Notes: generated from the letters alone by a model not told the origin. 64,000 nt of DNA from CAYWMQ01 sp964459635 (GCA_964459635.1 CAYWMQ010000002.1:10810-74809), one strand, 5' to 3'; shown: positions 35,714-43,977, numbered from the stretch's first letter. Made by a program: numbers and translations.

Positions 35714-37240
35714 CTATAGGCACCGTTCGCACATATCTGCAACGGGGCTTCGCTCCCCATGCTGTAAGATGACGTGCCCGTAGAGGGGGTTGCCATACAG
35801 TTTGACCGCTACGTGGGCGAGACCGCAGTTGCTTGGCGAGAGATATTTATTGTCCAACTGAGCGAAGTTGCCCAGGACGACAATTTTAGATCCCAGTCCA
35901 ATGCGGGTTCCAATGGTCTTCGCCTGATGTGGCGTGAGGTTTTGTACCTCATCCACAGTCACAAACGCCCGTGTATAGCTGCGCCCACGCACAAACGCGA
36001 ATAAGTTGACCTCGAATAGGCCCGCCAGCGTCCGCTCCATTTGTTGCTGTTGGGCGCGCTTGGTGTTTTCAGTACCGGCGGTGGGTCCGTCACTCTTGCC
36101 ACGACGCCCGTTCCCTTGCCTATGTACCTGCTCCGTCAAGGCTTCTGCTATGATCTCAAGGTTGTCGTACAGCGCCTTGTGCCACGGTGTGCCCTTCCCA
36201 GGCTCATCCCCCGGAAGTGCACCCGGATCAGTATCAACCGGGACCATGGCACGAGTGACAACAGCCTTGCGATACCGTCCGACAGCATGCGGTGGCTTAG
36301 ACGAATGCATATCAAAGGCGACGTTCTGCGCGACCGCGGCGGCTGCCGTCATGAGGCTTTTACCTGTCCCCGCCCTTCCTATTAAGGTTACGAACGGGAT
36401 GGTGGGGTCCATGAGCAAGTTCAACGCAGCTATTTGCTCGGCACTTCTTGCACAAATACCGGCCACGTTGTTCTGCGGAAGCGAGTAGTCTACGGACCGC
36501 TCCAGAAGAACGTGGTCGTCGTGGATTTGACGCACAATGAAGTGCCGGCCGTCGCCGTATAGGAAGTTGTTAATCTGCACAGGCGCAGGAAGTGCTAGCT
36601 CATCCGTCTTGAGCCGAAAAAGCTTGCGTGGGTTTCCTTCACCACCCGCAGCCACCAGATGCTCCCAATACGCACTGTGTAACTTCACAAGGCCGGTCTC
36701 AAGCACGTCCGTGTCTTTGATTACCATGTCGCTCTGGTAATCCTCGACATGCACCCCCAGCGCATCTGCTTGGATGCGCATATTATTATCGTTTGATACC
36801 AGCACCACATCGCGGTACGCGTGGCCCAGGTACTCATTCGACAGAAGCTTTGCTCCGGCGATGATCCTGTCGTCTGCACTTGCTTCGTCAAGCGCCAGCA
36901 TGCGGACCATCTCACACACGGGAGCGGTGATGATAATCAACTGACTCTCCGTGGAAGAGTCTCCCCCGTTGGTCGGGTACCGCTTCCCAATGTTGGGCAG
37001 TACCACGGTGCCCTTCGCTTGGGCGTTGCGCCCGGTAATGTTCGTAATAATACGCGACACCTCGCGCGCATTCTGCGCAACATCGCTATCCCCAAGCTTG
37101 ACCCCCGTTTTTTTTCGATCAAGCTCTTTAAGAACCGTGATCGAAATGGCCACGTCGTGAGGAGCAAACCTGTATATGGCCTGTGGATCGTGCAAAAGCA
37201 CGCTCGTATCCAACACGAAAAGCTTCTTCGCGACGTCCAT
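35714..37240 (-). CDS. PIN-PhoH fusion ATPase/ribonuclease
   Basis: 508 residues. N-terminal PIN domain (about 5-170) with acidic residues at LDTSVLLHD (D11), E39, ASADDRIIAGA and VVLVSNDNNMR. C-terminal PhoH ATPase with Walker A LIGRAGTGKS (286-295), Walker B FVTVDEVQN and the following LTPHQAKTIGTRIG. This PIN-PhoH architecture (PhoH2/YlaK type) unwinds and cuts RNA in studied members, often under translation stress. It lies between fusA and tuf, which suits an RNA-quality role. AAAGGTGG precedes ATG 37240. Confidence 0.88.
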   Translation of the reverse strand: MDVAKKLFVLDTSVLLHDPQAIYRFAPHDVAISITVLKELDRKKTGVKLGDSDVAQNAREVSRIITNITGRNAQAKGTVVLPNIGKRYPTNGGDSSTESQLIIITAPVCEMVRMLALDEASADDRIIAGAKLLSNEYLGHAYRDVVLVSNDNNMRIQADALGVHVEDYQSDMVIKDTDVLETGLVKLHSAYWEHLVAAGGEGNPRKLFRLKTDELALPAPVQINNFLYGDGRHFIVRQIHDDHVLLERSVDYSLPQNNVAGICARSAEQIAALNLLMDPTIPFVTLIGRAGTGKSLMTAAAAVAQNVAFDMHSSKPPHAVGRYRKAVVTRAMVPVDTDPGALPGDEPGKGTPWHKALYDNLEIIAEALTEQVHRQGNGRRGKSDGPTAGTENTKRAQQQQMERTLAGLFEVNLFAFVRGRSYTRAFVTVDEVQNLTPHQAKTIGTRIGLGSKIVVLGNFAQLDNKYLSPSNCGLAHVAVKLYGNPLYGHVILQHGERSPVADMCERCL

Positions 37241-37329
37241 AGCCCACCTTTCTCAGTTTGTGATGATCTACCTGCTCGAAGACTACCCCACCCGTGGCGA
37301 TATGCAAGCTGCACGGGATGTCACCCGCA

Positions 37330-37360
37330 CACAACCCGCTCAACGTAGAGCGGGCTTGTG
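37330..37360 (-). terminator. fusA terminator-like hairpin
   Basis: 12-13-bp stem (37330-37341 / 37348-37360) between fusA and the phoH-like gene; no U-run. Confidence 0.55.
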
Positions 37361-37382
37361 AGATGTGACACCAGGACAGCAA

Positions 37383-39533
37383 CTATACGCCGCGCGCCTT
37401 CACGATATCCGCCGCAACGTTCGGCGGTACGACCGCATAGTGGTCGAACTCCATGGTCATTTGGCCGCGACCTTCCGTCATAGAGCGCAGTGTCGTTGTG
37501 TAGCCGAACATTTCCGACAGCGGCACCTTTGCGTGCACCGCCACCGCCATACCGCGCGGCTCCTGGCCCTCTATCTGCCCGCGCTTGCTCGCGAGGTGGC
37601 CGTTGATGTCGCCCATGAACTTATCGGGCACCACCACCTCGACCTTCATAATGGGCTCAAGGAGCACGGCGCCCGCTTTCTTCGCGGCATCCTGGAATGC
37701 CTGACTGCCCGCTATTTTGAATGCTATTTCGCTTGAGTCCACCTCGTGGTACGAACCGTCGTACAGGTCGCAGGAAATGTCCACCATCTTGTAGCCCGCC
37801 ACAACACCTCTATCCATCGCCTCGCGCACGCCCTTCTGCACCGCAGGGATGTACTCGTTGGGGATGACACCGCCCTTGATGTTGTTGATAAACTCGAAGT
37901 GGTCTTCGCGTGTCGTGTTGTTCGGTATCTTGGCTCCCTCTTCAATGGCCACGAGCGGTTTGAGGCGCAGCTTCACATGGCCATACTGTCCGCGGCCGCC
38001 CGTCTGCTTGATGTACTTACACTCCGCCTCCGCCTCGCGCTGTATGGTCTCACGGTACGCCACCTGCGGCCGGCCTATGTTTGCTTCCACCTTGAACTCG
38101 CGCTTCATGCGGTCCACGAGTATTTCAAGGTGGAGCTCACCCATGCCCGAGATGATGGTTTCGCCGGTTTCTTCGTCCGAGGTGATGCGGAATGTCGGGT
38201 CTTCGTCGGCAAGCTTCTTAAGCGCAAGACCCATCTTCTCTTGGTCCGCCTTTGTTTTCGGCTCAATGCGCACCGACACGACCGGCTCAGGGAAGACTAT
38301 CTGCTCCAGCACGATAGGGTTTCCCTCGTCGCAGAGCGTGTGGCTCGTCTTCGTATCCTTGAGGCCCACTGCAGCGGCGATCTCTCCCGCAAAGACCTGC
38401 TTCACTTCCTCGCGCTTGTCGGCCTGCAGGCGCACGATACGGCCCAGGCGCTCCTTGTTGCCGGTCGTGCTGTTGTAGATGTAGGAGCCCGCCTCTACGG
38501 AGCCCGAGTACACGCGGAAGAAGGTGAGGCTGCCCACGAACGGGTCGGTCTGGATCTTGAACGCAAGCGCACAGAAAGGCTCGTCGTCGGTCGCGTGGCG
38601 CTCTATCTCGTCGCCCGTACGCGGGTCGGTGCCCTTCACGGCGGGTAGGTCGAGCGGCGAGGGCAGGTAGTCCACCACGCCGTCAAGTACGAGCTGCACG
38701 CCCTTGTTCTTGAGCGCAGAGCCCGTGTACACGGGGAAGATCTCGTTCTTGATGACCGCACTGCGCAGTATGCGCTGCAGCTCCTCTACAGACGGCTCGG
38801 TACCCTCAAAAAATGCGTTCATCGCCGCTTCGTCGTGCTCCACGATGCGCTCCACGAGCTCTGCGCGATACTTCTCCACATCCGCCTTGAGCGCCTCGGG
38901 AATATCAGCCGTCTTGCGCACCTCGTTGCCCATATTGCCCTCAAAGTACACCGCCTGCCGGGTGAGCAGGTCTACCACTCCCTCATGCGCGTCCTCTTCG
39001 CCTATCGGGATCTGCATGCGCACCGCTTTCTTCGAGAGCCGGTCCAAAATGGACGCGTACGAACGCTCGAACGATGCGCCGGTGCGGTCGAGCTTGTTGA
39101 TGAAACAAATGCGCGGCACATTTGCCTCGTCGGCGTAGCGCCAGTTTGTCTCGCTCTGCGGCTCCACACCCGCCACACCGTCAAAGACGACGACCGCACC
39201 GTCGAGGACGCGCATGGAGCGCTTCACCTCAGCGGTAAAGTCGATGTGTCCCGGTGTGTCGATGATGTTGAAACGGCTCTTTTTGGCCTGGTCTTTCGCA
39301 TCCTCGCCCGTCTTTGTCCAGAAGCACGTAATGGCGGCGGAGGTGATGGTAATGCCGCGCTCACGCTCCTGCTCCATCCAGTCGGTCACGGTCTCTCCCT
39401 CGTGCACCTCACCTATTTTGTGGCTCATGCCCGTGTAGAAGAGCACACGCTCACTCGTGGTGGTTTTGCCGGCATCGATGTGAGCGATGATGCCAAAGTT
39501 ACGGACGCGCTCCAGGGGATAATCACGACTCAT
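37383..39533 (-). CDS. fusA: Elongation factor G
   Basis: 716 residues from ATG 39533 (MSRDYPLERVRNFGIIAHID). G1 AHIDAGKTTT, switch I ERERGITITSAAITCFW, G3 DTPGHIDFTAEV, G4 NKLDRTGA; domain IV with GGRGQYGHVKLRLKPL. Drives translocation and recycling. Normally it follows rpsG; here three plus-strand genes lie between, and fusA has its own promoter and leader. Confidence 0.97.
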   Translation of the reverse strand: MSRDYPLERVRNFGIIAHIDAGKTTTSERVLFYTGMSHKIGEVHEGETVTDWMEQERERGITITSAAITCFWTKTGEDAKDQAKKSRFNIIDTPGHIDFTAEVKRSMRVLDGAVVVFDGVAGVEPQSETNWRYADEANVPRICFINKLDRTGASFERSYASILDRLSKKAVRMQIPIGEEDAHEGVVDLLTRQAVYFEGNMGNEVRKTADIPEALKADVEKYRAELVERIVEHDEAAMNAFFEGTEPSVEELQRILRSAVIKNEIFPVYTGSALKNKGVQLVLDGVVDYLPSPLDLPAVKGTDPRTGDEIERHATDDEPFCALAFKIQTDPFVGSLTFFRVYSGSVEAGSYIYNSTTGNKERLGRIVRLQADKREEVKQVFAGEIAAAVGLKDTKTSHTLCDEGNPIVLEQIVFPEPVVSVRIEPKTKADQEKMGLALKKLADEDPTFRITSDEETGETIISGMGELHLEILVDRMKREFKVEANIGRPQVAYRETIQREAEAECKYIKQTGGRGQYGHVKLRLKPLVAIEEGAKIPNNTTREDHFEFINNIKGGVIPNEYIPAVQKGVREAMDRGVVAGYKMVDISCDLYDGSYHEVDSSEIAFKIAGSQAFQDAAKKAGAVLLEPIMKVEVVVPDKFMGDINGHLASKRGQIEGQEPRGMAVAVHAKVPLSEMFGYTTTLRSMTEGRGQMTMEFDHYAVVPPNVAADIVKARGV

Positions 39534-39551
39534 ATGACAGGATGCTAATTT

Positions 39552-39600
39552 TACTAATGACGTACGAATGCAACGAATAATTGACCCGTACGGTATGAAT
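39552..39600. repeat. ACGAATG element, copy f (fusA leader)
   Basis: GTACGAATGCAACGAATAAT plus TATGAATA; shorter and less regular than the others. Directly upstream of fusA. Confidence 0.45.
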
Positions 39601-39619
39601 AAAAATCCGCGCAACGCGG
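39601..39619 (-). terminator. Small terminator-like hairpin in fusA leader
   Basis: Minus strand CCGCG-TTG-CGCGG then ATTTTT. Lies between the fusA promoter and the gene, so it could attenuate. Confidence 0.45.
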
Positions 39620-39630
39620 TAGGTGACGAC

Positions 39631-39659
39631 ACTATACCGTGCGTTGACGGAATACTCAA
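39631..39659 (-). promoter_or_regulatory. fusA promoter
   Basis: TTGAGT (39654-39659), 17-bp spacer, TATAGT (39631-39636), minus strand. Confidence 0.7.
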
Positions 39660-39707
39660 GAGGTGATTAGGTGTGGGCAGACGCAACAGCTGGGAAGGAC
39701 GTGCGTA

Positions 39708-40199
39708 ATGAACGTAATCTGTAGGGGCATCTTAACGCGCTGGCCTGTCGTCAAAACCAGAATCTACGACGACCATGAGAACGGCATAATTTTTGCGCAG
39801 AACGACCCTGAATTACTCAAGTTCGTGGCAACAAGAAAAATGACGCAAATCGTCGCGCAATTGCTTGGCCTGCGACTCTATGCGGGCTCTGACGACACAC
39901 GTGTGGATTGGACCGACCGGTACGCAATAGAAGTGCCCATCAGTACCTCGGGTATGGAAACGCGTGAGCCTGAGCGGTTTGCTCTAGTTGTACCGAACTA
40001 TGATGCTCGTATTGAAACCTCGGAGACCATTGTCCGCGTGCCCATTGACGAAATCGATTCTACAGACTTGCCGGCTGTCACACAGGCGATTTGTGACGCG
40101 GTTCAAAAGGCACGGGAACCGCACGAAGCACGAGCAAAAATATACGAAGCACGAGCAAAAATATATCGTGTGGTTGAGGAACTCTTTGCATCTACCTAG
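39708..40199 (+). CDS. Hypothetical protein, 163 aa
   Basis: Not recognised. Start ATG 39708 with GGAAGGA upstream. Soluble; beta-rich middle (RYAIEVPISTSGMETREP, RFALVVPNYDARIETSETIV). The C-terminal helix contains a recent 21-bp tandem duplication that repeats EARAKIY twice. Own terminator. First of three plus-strand genes lodged between fusA and rpsG. Confidence 0.6.
   Translation: MNVICRGILTRWPVVKTRIYDDHENGIIFAQNDPELLKFVATRKMTQIVAQLLGLRLYAGSDDTRVDWTDRYAIEVPISTSGMETREPERFALVVPNYDARIETSETIVRVPIDEIDSTDLPAVTQAICDAVQKAREPHEARAKIYEARAKIYRVVEELFAST
40125..40166 (+). repeat. 21-bp tandem duplication in 39708 gene
   Basis: GAAGCACGAGCAAAAATATA + C/T twice in frame (40125-40145, 40146-40166), giving EARAKIYEARAKIY. 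Confidence 0.85.
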
Positions 40200-40230
40200 T
40201 CCGTTGCTAGATTCGACCACCTGATTTAAG

Positions 40231-40262
40231 AAGCGGAGCCGCACAGCAGCTCCGCTTTTTTT
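40231..40262 (+). terminator. Terminator of 39708 gene
   Basis: Stem AAGCGGAGC / GCTCCGCTT followed by T7. Confidence 0.9.
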
Positions 40263-40333
40263 GGCGACCCACAGCAAAGAAGTTCCGTGGAACAAAGAAG
40301 CGATGTGTTGGGATAAGCGTATGTTGGATTGGG

Positions 40334-40663
40334 GTGAGTGAGGGTGACAACGACCGCGTACACGCGAGCACGTGCGGCGAATTGAACGAACAACCGTTGA
40401 CGCTGCGCCTATACGCAGATAGGCTCAAAATAGTCACAGGGAGCACGTATGCAATGTGTTGTAACTCGTCACTTTTCGGACTCGGCTTTTGGGCGATCGG
40501 ACGGTTTCCCACGGACACAGACGCACGCGGCACATTTTGGATGTCAGGCGGATACACCTTTGCGGTGCGACCCGATGGAATACGCATGCAGGCCAACGGC
40601 AACCGCTCCTGTGAACTCATGGGTTTGGGCTATGTGGAGCGTGAATTCAATCGTGCGGCATAG
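40334..40663 (+). CDS. Hypothetical protein, 109 aa
   Basis: Not recognised. GTG start at 40334 is tentative; a clear ribosome site is lacking. Glycine- and aromatic-rich, beta-like C-terminal half (GFWAIGRFPTDTDARGTFWM, GGYTFAVRPDGIRMQANGN). Two adjacent cysteines (MCCNSS). Flanked by strong terminators on both sides, so it is an independent transcript. Confidence 0.5.
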   Translation: MSEGDNDRVHASTCGELNEQPLTLRLYADRLKIVTGSTYAMCCNSSLFGLGFWAIGRFPTDTDARGTFWMSGGYTFAVRPDGIRMQANGNRSCELMGLGYVEREFNRAA

Positions 40664-40669
40664 TGTCAC

Positions 40670-40692
40670 GCGGCGCCTCGGCGCCGCTTTTT
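40670..40692 (+). terminator. Terminator of 40334 gene
   Basis: GCGGCG / CGCCGC stem followed by T5. Confidence 0.85.
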
Positions 40693-40696
40693 ATAT

Positions 40697-40725
40697 TTGA
40701 CTTTTCTTCAGAGAAGTTGTATCAT
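40697..40725 (+). promoter_or_regulatory. Promoter of 40774 gene
   Basis: TTGACT (40697-40702), 17-bp spacer, TATCAT (40720-40725). Confidence 0.75.
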
Positions 40726-40773
40726 GAATTAGGCACACAAAACATACACGCAGTGGAAGTGGGAGCACACACG

Positions 40774-41265
40774 ATGGAAGTTTTCGTTCGGGAAACCGGC
40801 AAAAAGCCGGTCATTGCTACGCTTGAGGGACAGTCTCTCAAGTACACATCGTCAGATGGTGCTACTCGCAGAGTTGAGGTCGCTGGCGAGGCGATTGTGG
40901 GGCTGAAGCGTTTGTCCGAACTTGGCAGCTTATATCCCGCCTCCCGTGATCTTATTCTCGTCGTCGATCGCGCAGACGAGCCCGTCACCCATGTGCAGCC
41001 TGAAATATGGCTGATGGCATCAGAAACGCAGGTGCACATGCACTTTGCCTCATTGCCGGCGTGGTCCTTGCACTGGTACGGTGGCGAACGCACGCAGGAA
41101 CAAGAACTGTGGCATCTTGCCGACACCTTAGCCGAAGGGGCATTAGATTTTGCGTCTGCTATTGCGATGCTCGACGTACTCTGTGCGAACCTTCGCACAC
41201 GTGCCCATGAGGTGCTGGTGTCTAAATGCCAGAAATTAGAACGGGGCGAAAACACAGCTGACTAA
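40774..41265 (+). CDS. Hypothetical protein, 163 aa
   Basis: Not recognised. ATG 40774 (MEVFVRETGKKPVIATLEGQ), with GGGAG upstream and a promoter just before; the frame upstream to 40663 runs through that promoter. Beta-rich N-terminal half, then a Trp-rich segment (PAWSLHWYGGERTQEQELWH) and a helical C-terminus (SAIAMLDVLCANLRTRAHEV). Probably cytoplasmic. Own terminator. Confidence 0.6.
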   Translation: MEVFVRETGKKPVIATLEGQSLKYTSSDGATRRVEVAGEAIVGLKRLSELGSLYPASRDLILVVDRADEPVTHVQPEIWLMASETQVHMHFASLPAWSLHWYGGERTQEQELWHLADTLAEGALDFASAIAMLDVLCANLRTRAHEVLVSKCQKLERGENTAD

Positions 41266-41295
41266 GTATTACGTAGCAGATAAGCAAACGGTTGG

Positions 41296-41328
41296 ACGCG
41301 GCACCGAAGTGCCGCGTTTCTTTTTTTT
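41296..41328 (+). terminator. Terminator of 40774 gene
   Basis: ACGCGGCAC / GTGCCGCGT, CGAA loop, then TTCTTTTTTTT. Confidence 0.95.
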
Positions 41329-41594
41329 ACTGCAACAGAAAAGGCGCTCCAAGCGCTGTCTCCGCGGTAATCCGCGTACAATCCGCGTTGCACCTGCGTC
41401 CCGTCCGCGACCACGCAAAGTGCGTATCCCACACCAGTTTTGTGGATGGGACGGCGGCAGCGCACTCGCCAAACTACGTAAGGCTCGGCCTATTCCGGCT
41501 CTGCGCTGCAAGACATGAACATGCGCTTGTGGTGCACTGGCTAAAGTAATGGCTACAGCGGCAAAACTGATGCAGGACGCTGCACATGCTAGCT
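41329..41594. other. Gene-free stretch between convergent terminators
   Basis: About 265 bp with no supported gene; holds repeated AATCCGCG words near 41370-41390. It sits between the terminators of the 40774 gene and rpsG. Confidence 0.5.
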
Positions 41595-41620
41595 AAAAAT
41601 AAAACCCTGTCGGGGTTCTA
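41595..41620 (-). terminator. rpsG terminator
   Basis: Minus strand AACCC/GGGTT stem followed by TTATTTTT, just after the rpsG stop. Confidence 0.75.
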
Positions 41621-41623
41621 TTT

Positions 41624-42094
41624 TTACCAAGCGAAGTGCGCGAATGCTCTGTTGGCCTCGGCCATCTTGTGTACGTTTTCGCGCTTCTTAATAGCCTCGC
41701 CTTCATTCTTGGCTGCCGCCACTATTTCTTGTGCAAGAAACTTCGACGCGGGGCCACCGCTCTTTGAGCGGGCTGCAAGGAGGATCCAGCGCATCGCGAG
41801 CGCCTGGCGACGCTCAGGGCGTACCTCACGCGGCACTTGGTAGTTGGCGCCTCCGACACGGCGGCTGCGCACCTCTACCGTAGGACCTACGTTCCGGATA
41901 GCATCCTCGAATATTGCGAGTGGGTCTTCCGTTTCAGCTATCTTCTTTATGTCTTCAAATGCATCGTACACCACCTTGCGCGCGGTCTCTTTTTTTCCGT
42001 CGAGCATGACGCAATTGATAAACTTCGAAACACGCTCGCTCTTGTAGCGCACATCCGGAGCAATGCTGAGTTTTTTCTTGATGGGTCGACGCAT
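41624..42094 (-). CDS. rpsG: Ribosomal protein S7
   Basis: 156 residues. RRPIKKKLSIAPDVRYKSER start, VSKFINCVMLDGKKETA, NVGPTVEVRSRRVGGANYQVP, KRENVHKMAEANRAFAHFAW end. Nucleates the 30S head. The str-operon position after rpsL is kept, but a terminator follows rather than fusA. Confidence 0.97.
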   Translation of the reverse strand: MRRPIKKKLSIAPDVRYKSERVSKFINCVMLDGKKETARKVVYDAFEDIKKIAETEDPLAIFEDAIRNVGPTVEVRSRRVGGANYQVPREVRPERRQALAMRWILLAARSKSGGPASKFLAQEIVAAAKNEGEAIKKRENVHKMAEANRAFAHFAW

Positions 42095-42097
42095 ATC

Positions 42098-42140
42098 TCG
42101 ATACTAATCTACGAATTTCTACGAATACTGCGAATTAATG
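42098..42140. repeat. ACGAATG element, copy g (rpsL-rpsG spacer)
   Basis: CGATACTAATCTACGAATTT, CTACGAATACTGCGAATTAA fill the whole 46-nt spacer. Confidence 0.6.
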
Positions 42141-42557
42141 CTACTTTGCCGCCTTCGGGCGCTTTGCACCGTACATGGAGCGGCTCTTGCGGCGCTTGTC
42201 CACACCGGCGGCATCGAGCTTACCGCGCACCACCGTGTAGCGGATGTTGACGTCCTTCACACGGCCGCCGCGGATGAGCACCACCGAGTGCTCCTGCAAG
42301 TTGTGTCCTTCGCCGGGAATATACGCTGATACTTCCATGCCGTTACTGAGGCGCACGCGGGCGTACTTACGTATAGCGGAGTTAGGCTTGCGGGGCGTCT
42401 TGGTCGTCACCTTCACACACACACCACGCTTGAAAGGCGCCGCGTAGTAGGTCGGCTTGTTTTTGAGCACGTTGAAACCGCGACCGAGTGCGGGCACTTT
42501 CGACTTCCGTGTCCTGTCCTGACGGGGCTTGCGTACAAGCTGGTTTATCGTTGCCAT
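42141..42557 (-). CDS. rpsL: Ribosomal protein S12 with altered PGVRY loop
   Basis: 138 residues, with the N-terminal insertion known from Firmicutes-type S12. TTKTPRKPNSAIRKYARVRL carries the PNSA decoding loop intact. The second conserved loop, normally RVKDLPGVRY, reads RVKDVNIRY (residues 99-107): the Pro-Gly is gone and one residue is lost. This loop touches the decoding centre and its Asp is the RimO methylthiolation site in E. coli. Otherwise normal S12. First gene of the str cluster. Confidence 0.96.
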   Translation of the reverse strand: MATINQLVRKPRQDRTRKSKVPALGRGFNVLKNKPTYYAAPFKRGVCVKVTTKTPRKPNSAIRKYARVRLSNGMEVSAYIPGEGHNLQEHSVVLIRGGRVKDVNIRYTVVRGKLDAAGVDKRRKSRSMYGAKRPKAAK

Positions 42558-42591
42558 GTGAGTATACCGCGCATCTCACGCAGTGCGCACT

Positions 42592-42620
42592 ACTGTACTA
42601 CAGTGCCCGCTACGATGCAA
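42592..42620 (-). promoter_or_regulatory. rpsL-rpsG promoter
   Basis: TTGCAT (42615-42620), 17-bp spacer, TACAGT (42592-42597). A second TATACT (42561-42566) lies only 3 nt before the ATG, too close to serve it. Confidence 0.6.
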
Positions 42621-42655
42621 GCACATACACGGGGTCCGCTTGTCCTACACAAGGT

Positions 42656-43462
42656 TTACCGCATGCGGCCTCCCTTCCGAGCACTGCGCCATAGGTGGTC
42701 AAACTGTTGCGCCATAATCTCTGCCATATCCGCGCTTTCAACCGTCATGGCGTAATGCTCGCGATCAGAAGCTATGAACGTGACCTTTGTACCGTATACG
42801 CCGTACCCCATGGCCGCGGTGAGCTCGGGGGGCGCGATGCGAACTTCGCGCAGCGCCTCAGCATCTAAACGACGCGAGAGACGCGGGTCAGCAGGCTTCG
42901 GCATGTGCGATGCGGGCCATAGTACGCGAATGGAAATGTTCCTGCGTATGCGTTCCGACCGGTACTCCTCAAATATTTCGCCCGGAATAGCGTGGCGCAT
43001 ACTCCTCACCGGCCAGTACCAGCGCACAAGCGTGCCTGCTCGCAGTATGCCGGCAAAAACAGCACGGTATGCGCGCACACTGTCGGCAATGAAAAAACGG
43101 GGCGTGGCATGTGGCGTGGGCACCGCGCGCGTCAGTAACTCACCGAGCCCACGCGTAGCTGCAGCAAGGCTGCGCTGCCGCTCATCCGCCCAGCCACGTA
43201 TTGCGGCTTGGTCCGCCGCAACGAACACCGGAGCTTCCCCTGTGTGTGCCTTGAGCACCAAACCCTGCTCTTCGAGCCAACGCAGGTGGTCGTACACGCT
43301 GGTACGGGGCATGTTGAGCATACGGGCTATATGCAGCGCGGTTGTGCCATTTTCACTGTGCAAAATGGCACCAAATACGCGCGTCGCATGCCAGCTGCAG
43401 CCGAGCGGCGCCATATGCTCATGCAACGCGGCCACAAAGTCGGTGTCGCTTTTTGTCGACAT
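42656..43462 (-). CDS. TrmB-like winged-helix transcriptional regulator
   Basis: 268 residues from ATG 43462 (MSTKSDTDFVAAL). N-terminal winged helix (about 15-85: ALHIARMLNMPRTSVYDHLRWLEEQGLVLKAHTGE), a short coiled coil (about 95-120) and a C-terminal domain with FFIADSVRAYRAVFAGIL and GVYGTKVTFIASDREHYAMTVE, like TrmB-family sensor domains (often sugar-responsive in archaea). TATACT lies 6 nt before the start: leaderless. Divergent from the double-HTH gene, which it may regulate. Confidence 0.75.
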   Translation of the reverse strand: MSTKSDTDFVAALHEHMAPLGCSWHATRVFGAILHSENGTTALHIARMLNMPRTSVYDHLRWLEEQGLVLKAHTGEAPVFVAADQAAIRGWADERQRSLAAATRGLGELLTRAVPTPHATPRFFIADSVRAYRAVFAGILRAGTLVRWYWPVRSMRHAIPGEIFEEYRSERIRRNISIRVLWPASHMPKPADPRLSRRLDAEALREVRIAPPELTAAMGYGVYGTKVTFIASDREHYAMTVESADMAEIMAQQFDHLWRSARKGGRMR

Positions 43463-43474
43463 ATGTACAGTATA
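43463..43474 (-). promoter_or_regulatory. Leaderless promoter of TrmB-like regulator
   Basis: TATACT (43469-43474, minus), 6 nt, ATG 43462. Confidence 0.6.
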
Positions 43475-43524
43475 GCGACTCGCGCGTACGGTGCAAAGAG
43501 ACACGTACATGGAGGGTCAGTACG

Positions 43525-43911
43525 ATGGACGACACCTATGATGCCTTTGTTACGCTCATCAAAGATATCGTCGCTAACGGAGACGCCAGCAAACTGGGAC
43601 GGGAGCTCGGTGTAAACACGAGCACCGTGCTCCGCTGGGCGCGCGGCGAAAGCCGGCCATCCCGCGGAGTCGTTTTTCCTATCATGGAATTTGCCTCAGC
43701 ACTTCAACAGGGCGATGCCGTCGTGAAGGCCGATTTTGTGCGCGCTATGGCTTGGGTTGTAGAACACGGGCACGCGGGCGTGCTCGCGCGAGCATTTGGT
43801 GTAAACCCAAGCACGGTCGCGCGGTGGGCAACAGACAAAAATCTTCCTCATCCGGCCGTTTGGCCCATACTCTGCAAATGGGTCAAAACGGTAGGGGAAG
43901 CACGCGGGTAG
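43525..43911 (+). CDS. Tandem helix-turn-helix protein
   Basis: 128 residues. Two clearly homologous halves, each with a helix-turn-helix: LGRELGVNTSTVLRWARGES (about 25-45) and LARAFGVNPSTVARWATDKN (about 85-105), each followed by a Pro and an aromatic helix (VVFPIMEFASAL; AVWPILCKWVKTV). It could bind direct or inverted operator repeats as a monomer. GGAGG lies nine bases before ATG 43525. Terminator follows. Confidence 0.65.
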   Translation: MDDTYDAFVTLIKDIVANGDASKLGRELGVNTSTVLRWARGESRPSRGVVFPIMEFASALQQGDAVVKADFVRAMAWVVEHGHAGVLARAFGVNPSTVARWATDKNLPHPAVWPILCKWVKTVGEARG

Positions 43912-43923
43912 CACGCATGCGCA

Positions 43924-43951
43924 ACGGGCGGCCATGGCCGCCCGTTTTTTT
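43924..43951 (+). terminator. Terminator of double-HTH gene
   Basis: 10-bp stem ACGGGCGGCC/GGCCGCCCGT followed by T6. Confidence 0.93.
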
Positions 43952-43977
43952 CGAGTCTGTGTGAAGCCTTGCTGCCC

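Noticed and set aside
42561..42566. TATACT as leaderless promoter of rpsL
   Set aside because: Only 3 nt from the ATG, so RNA would start inside the gene; the TTGCAT-17-TACAGT promoter fits better.
43928..43941. Short palindromes as CRISPR-type repeats
   Set aside because: No regularly spaced repeat-spacer array exists anywhere in the window.
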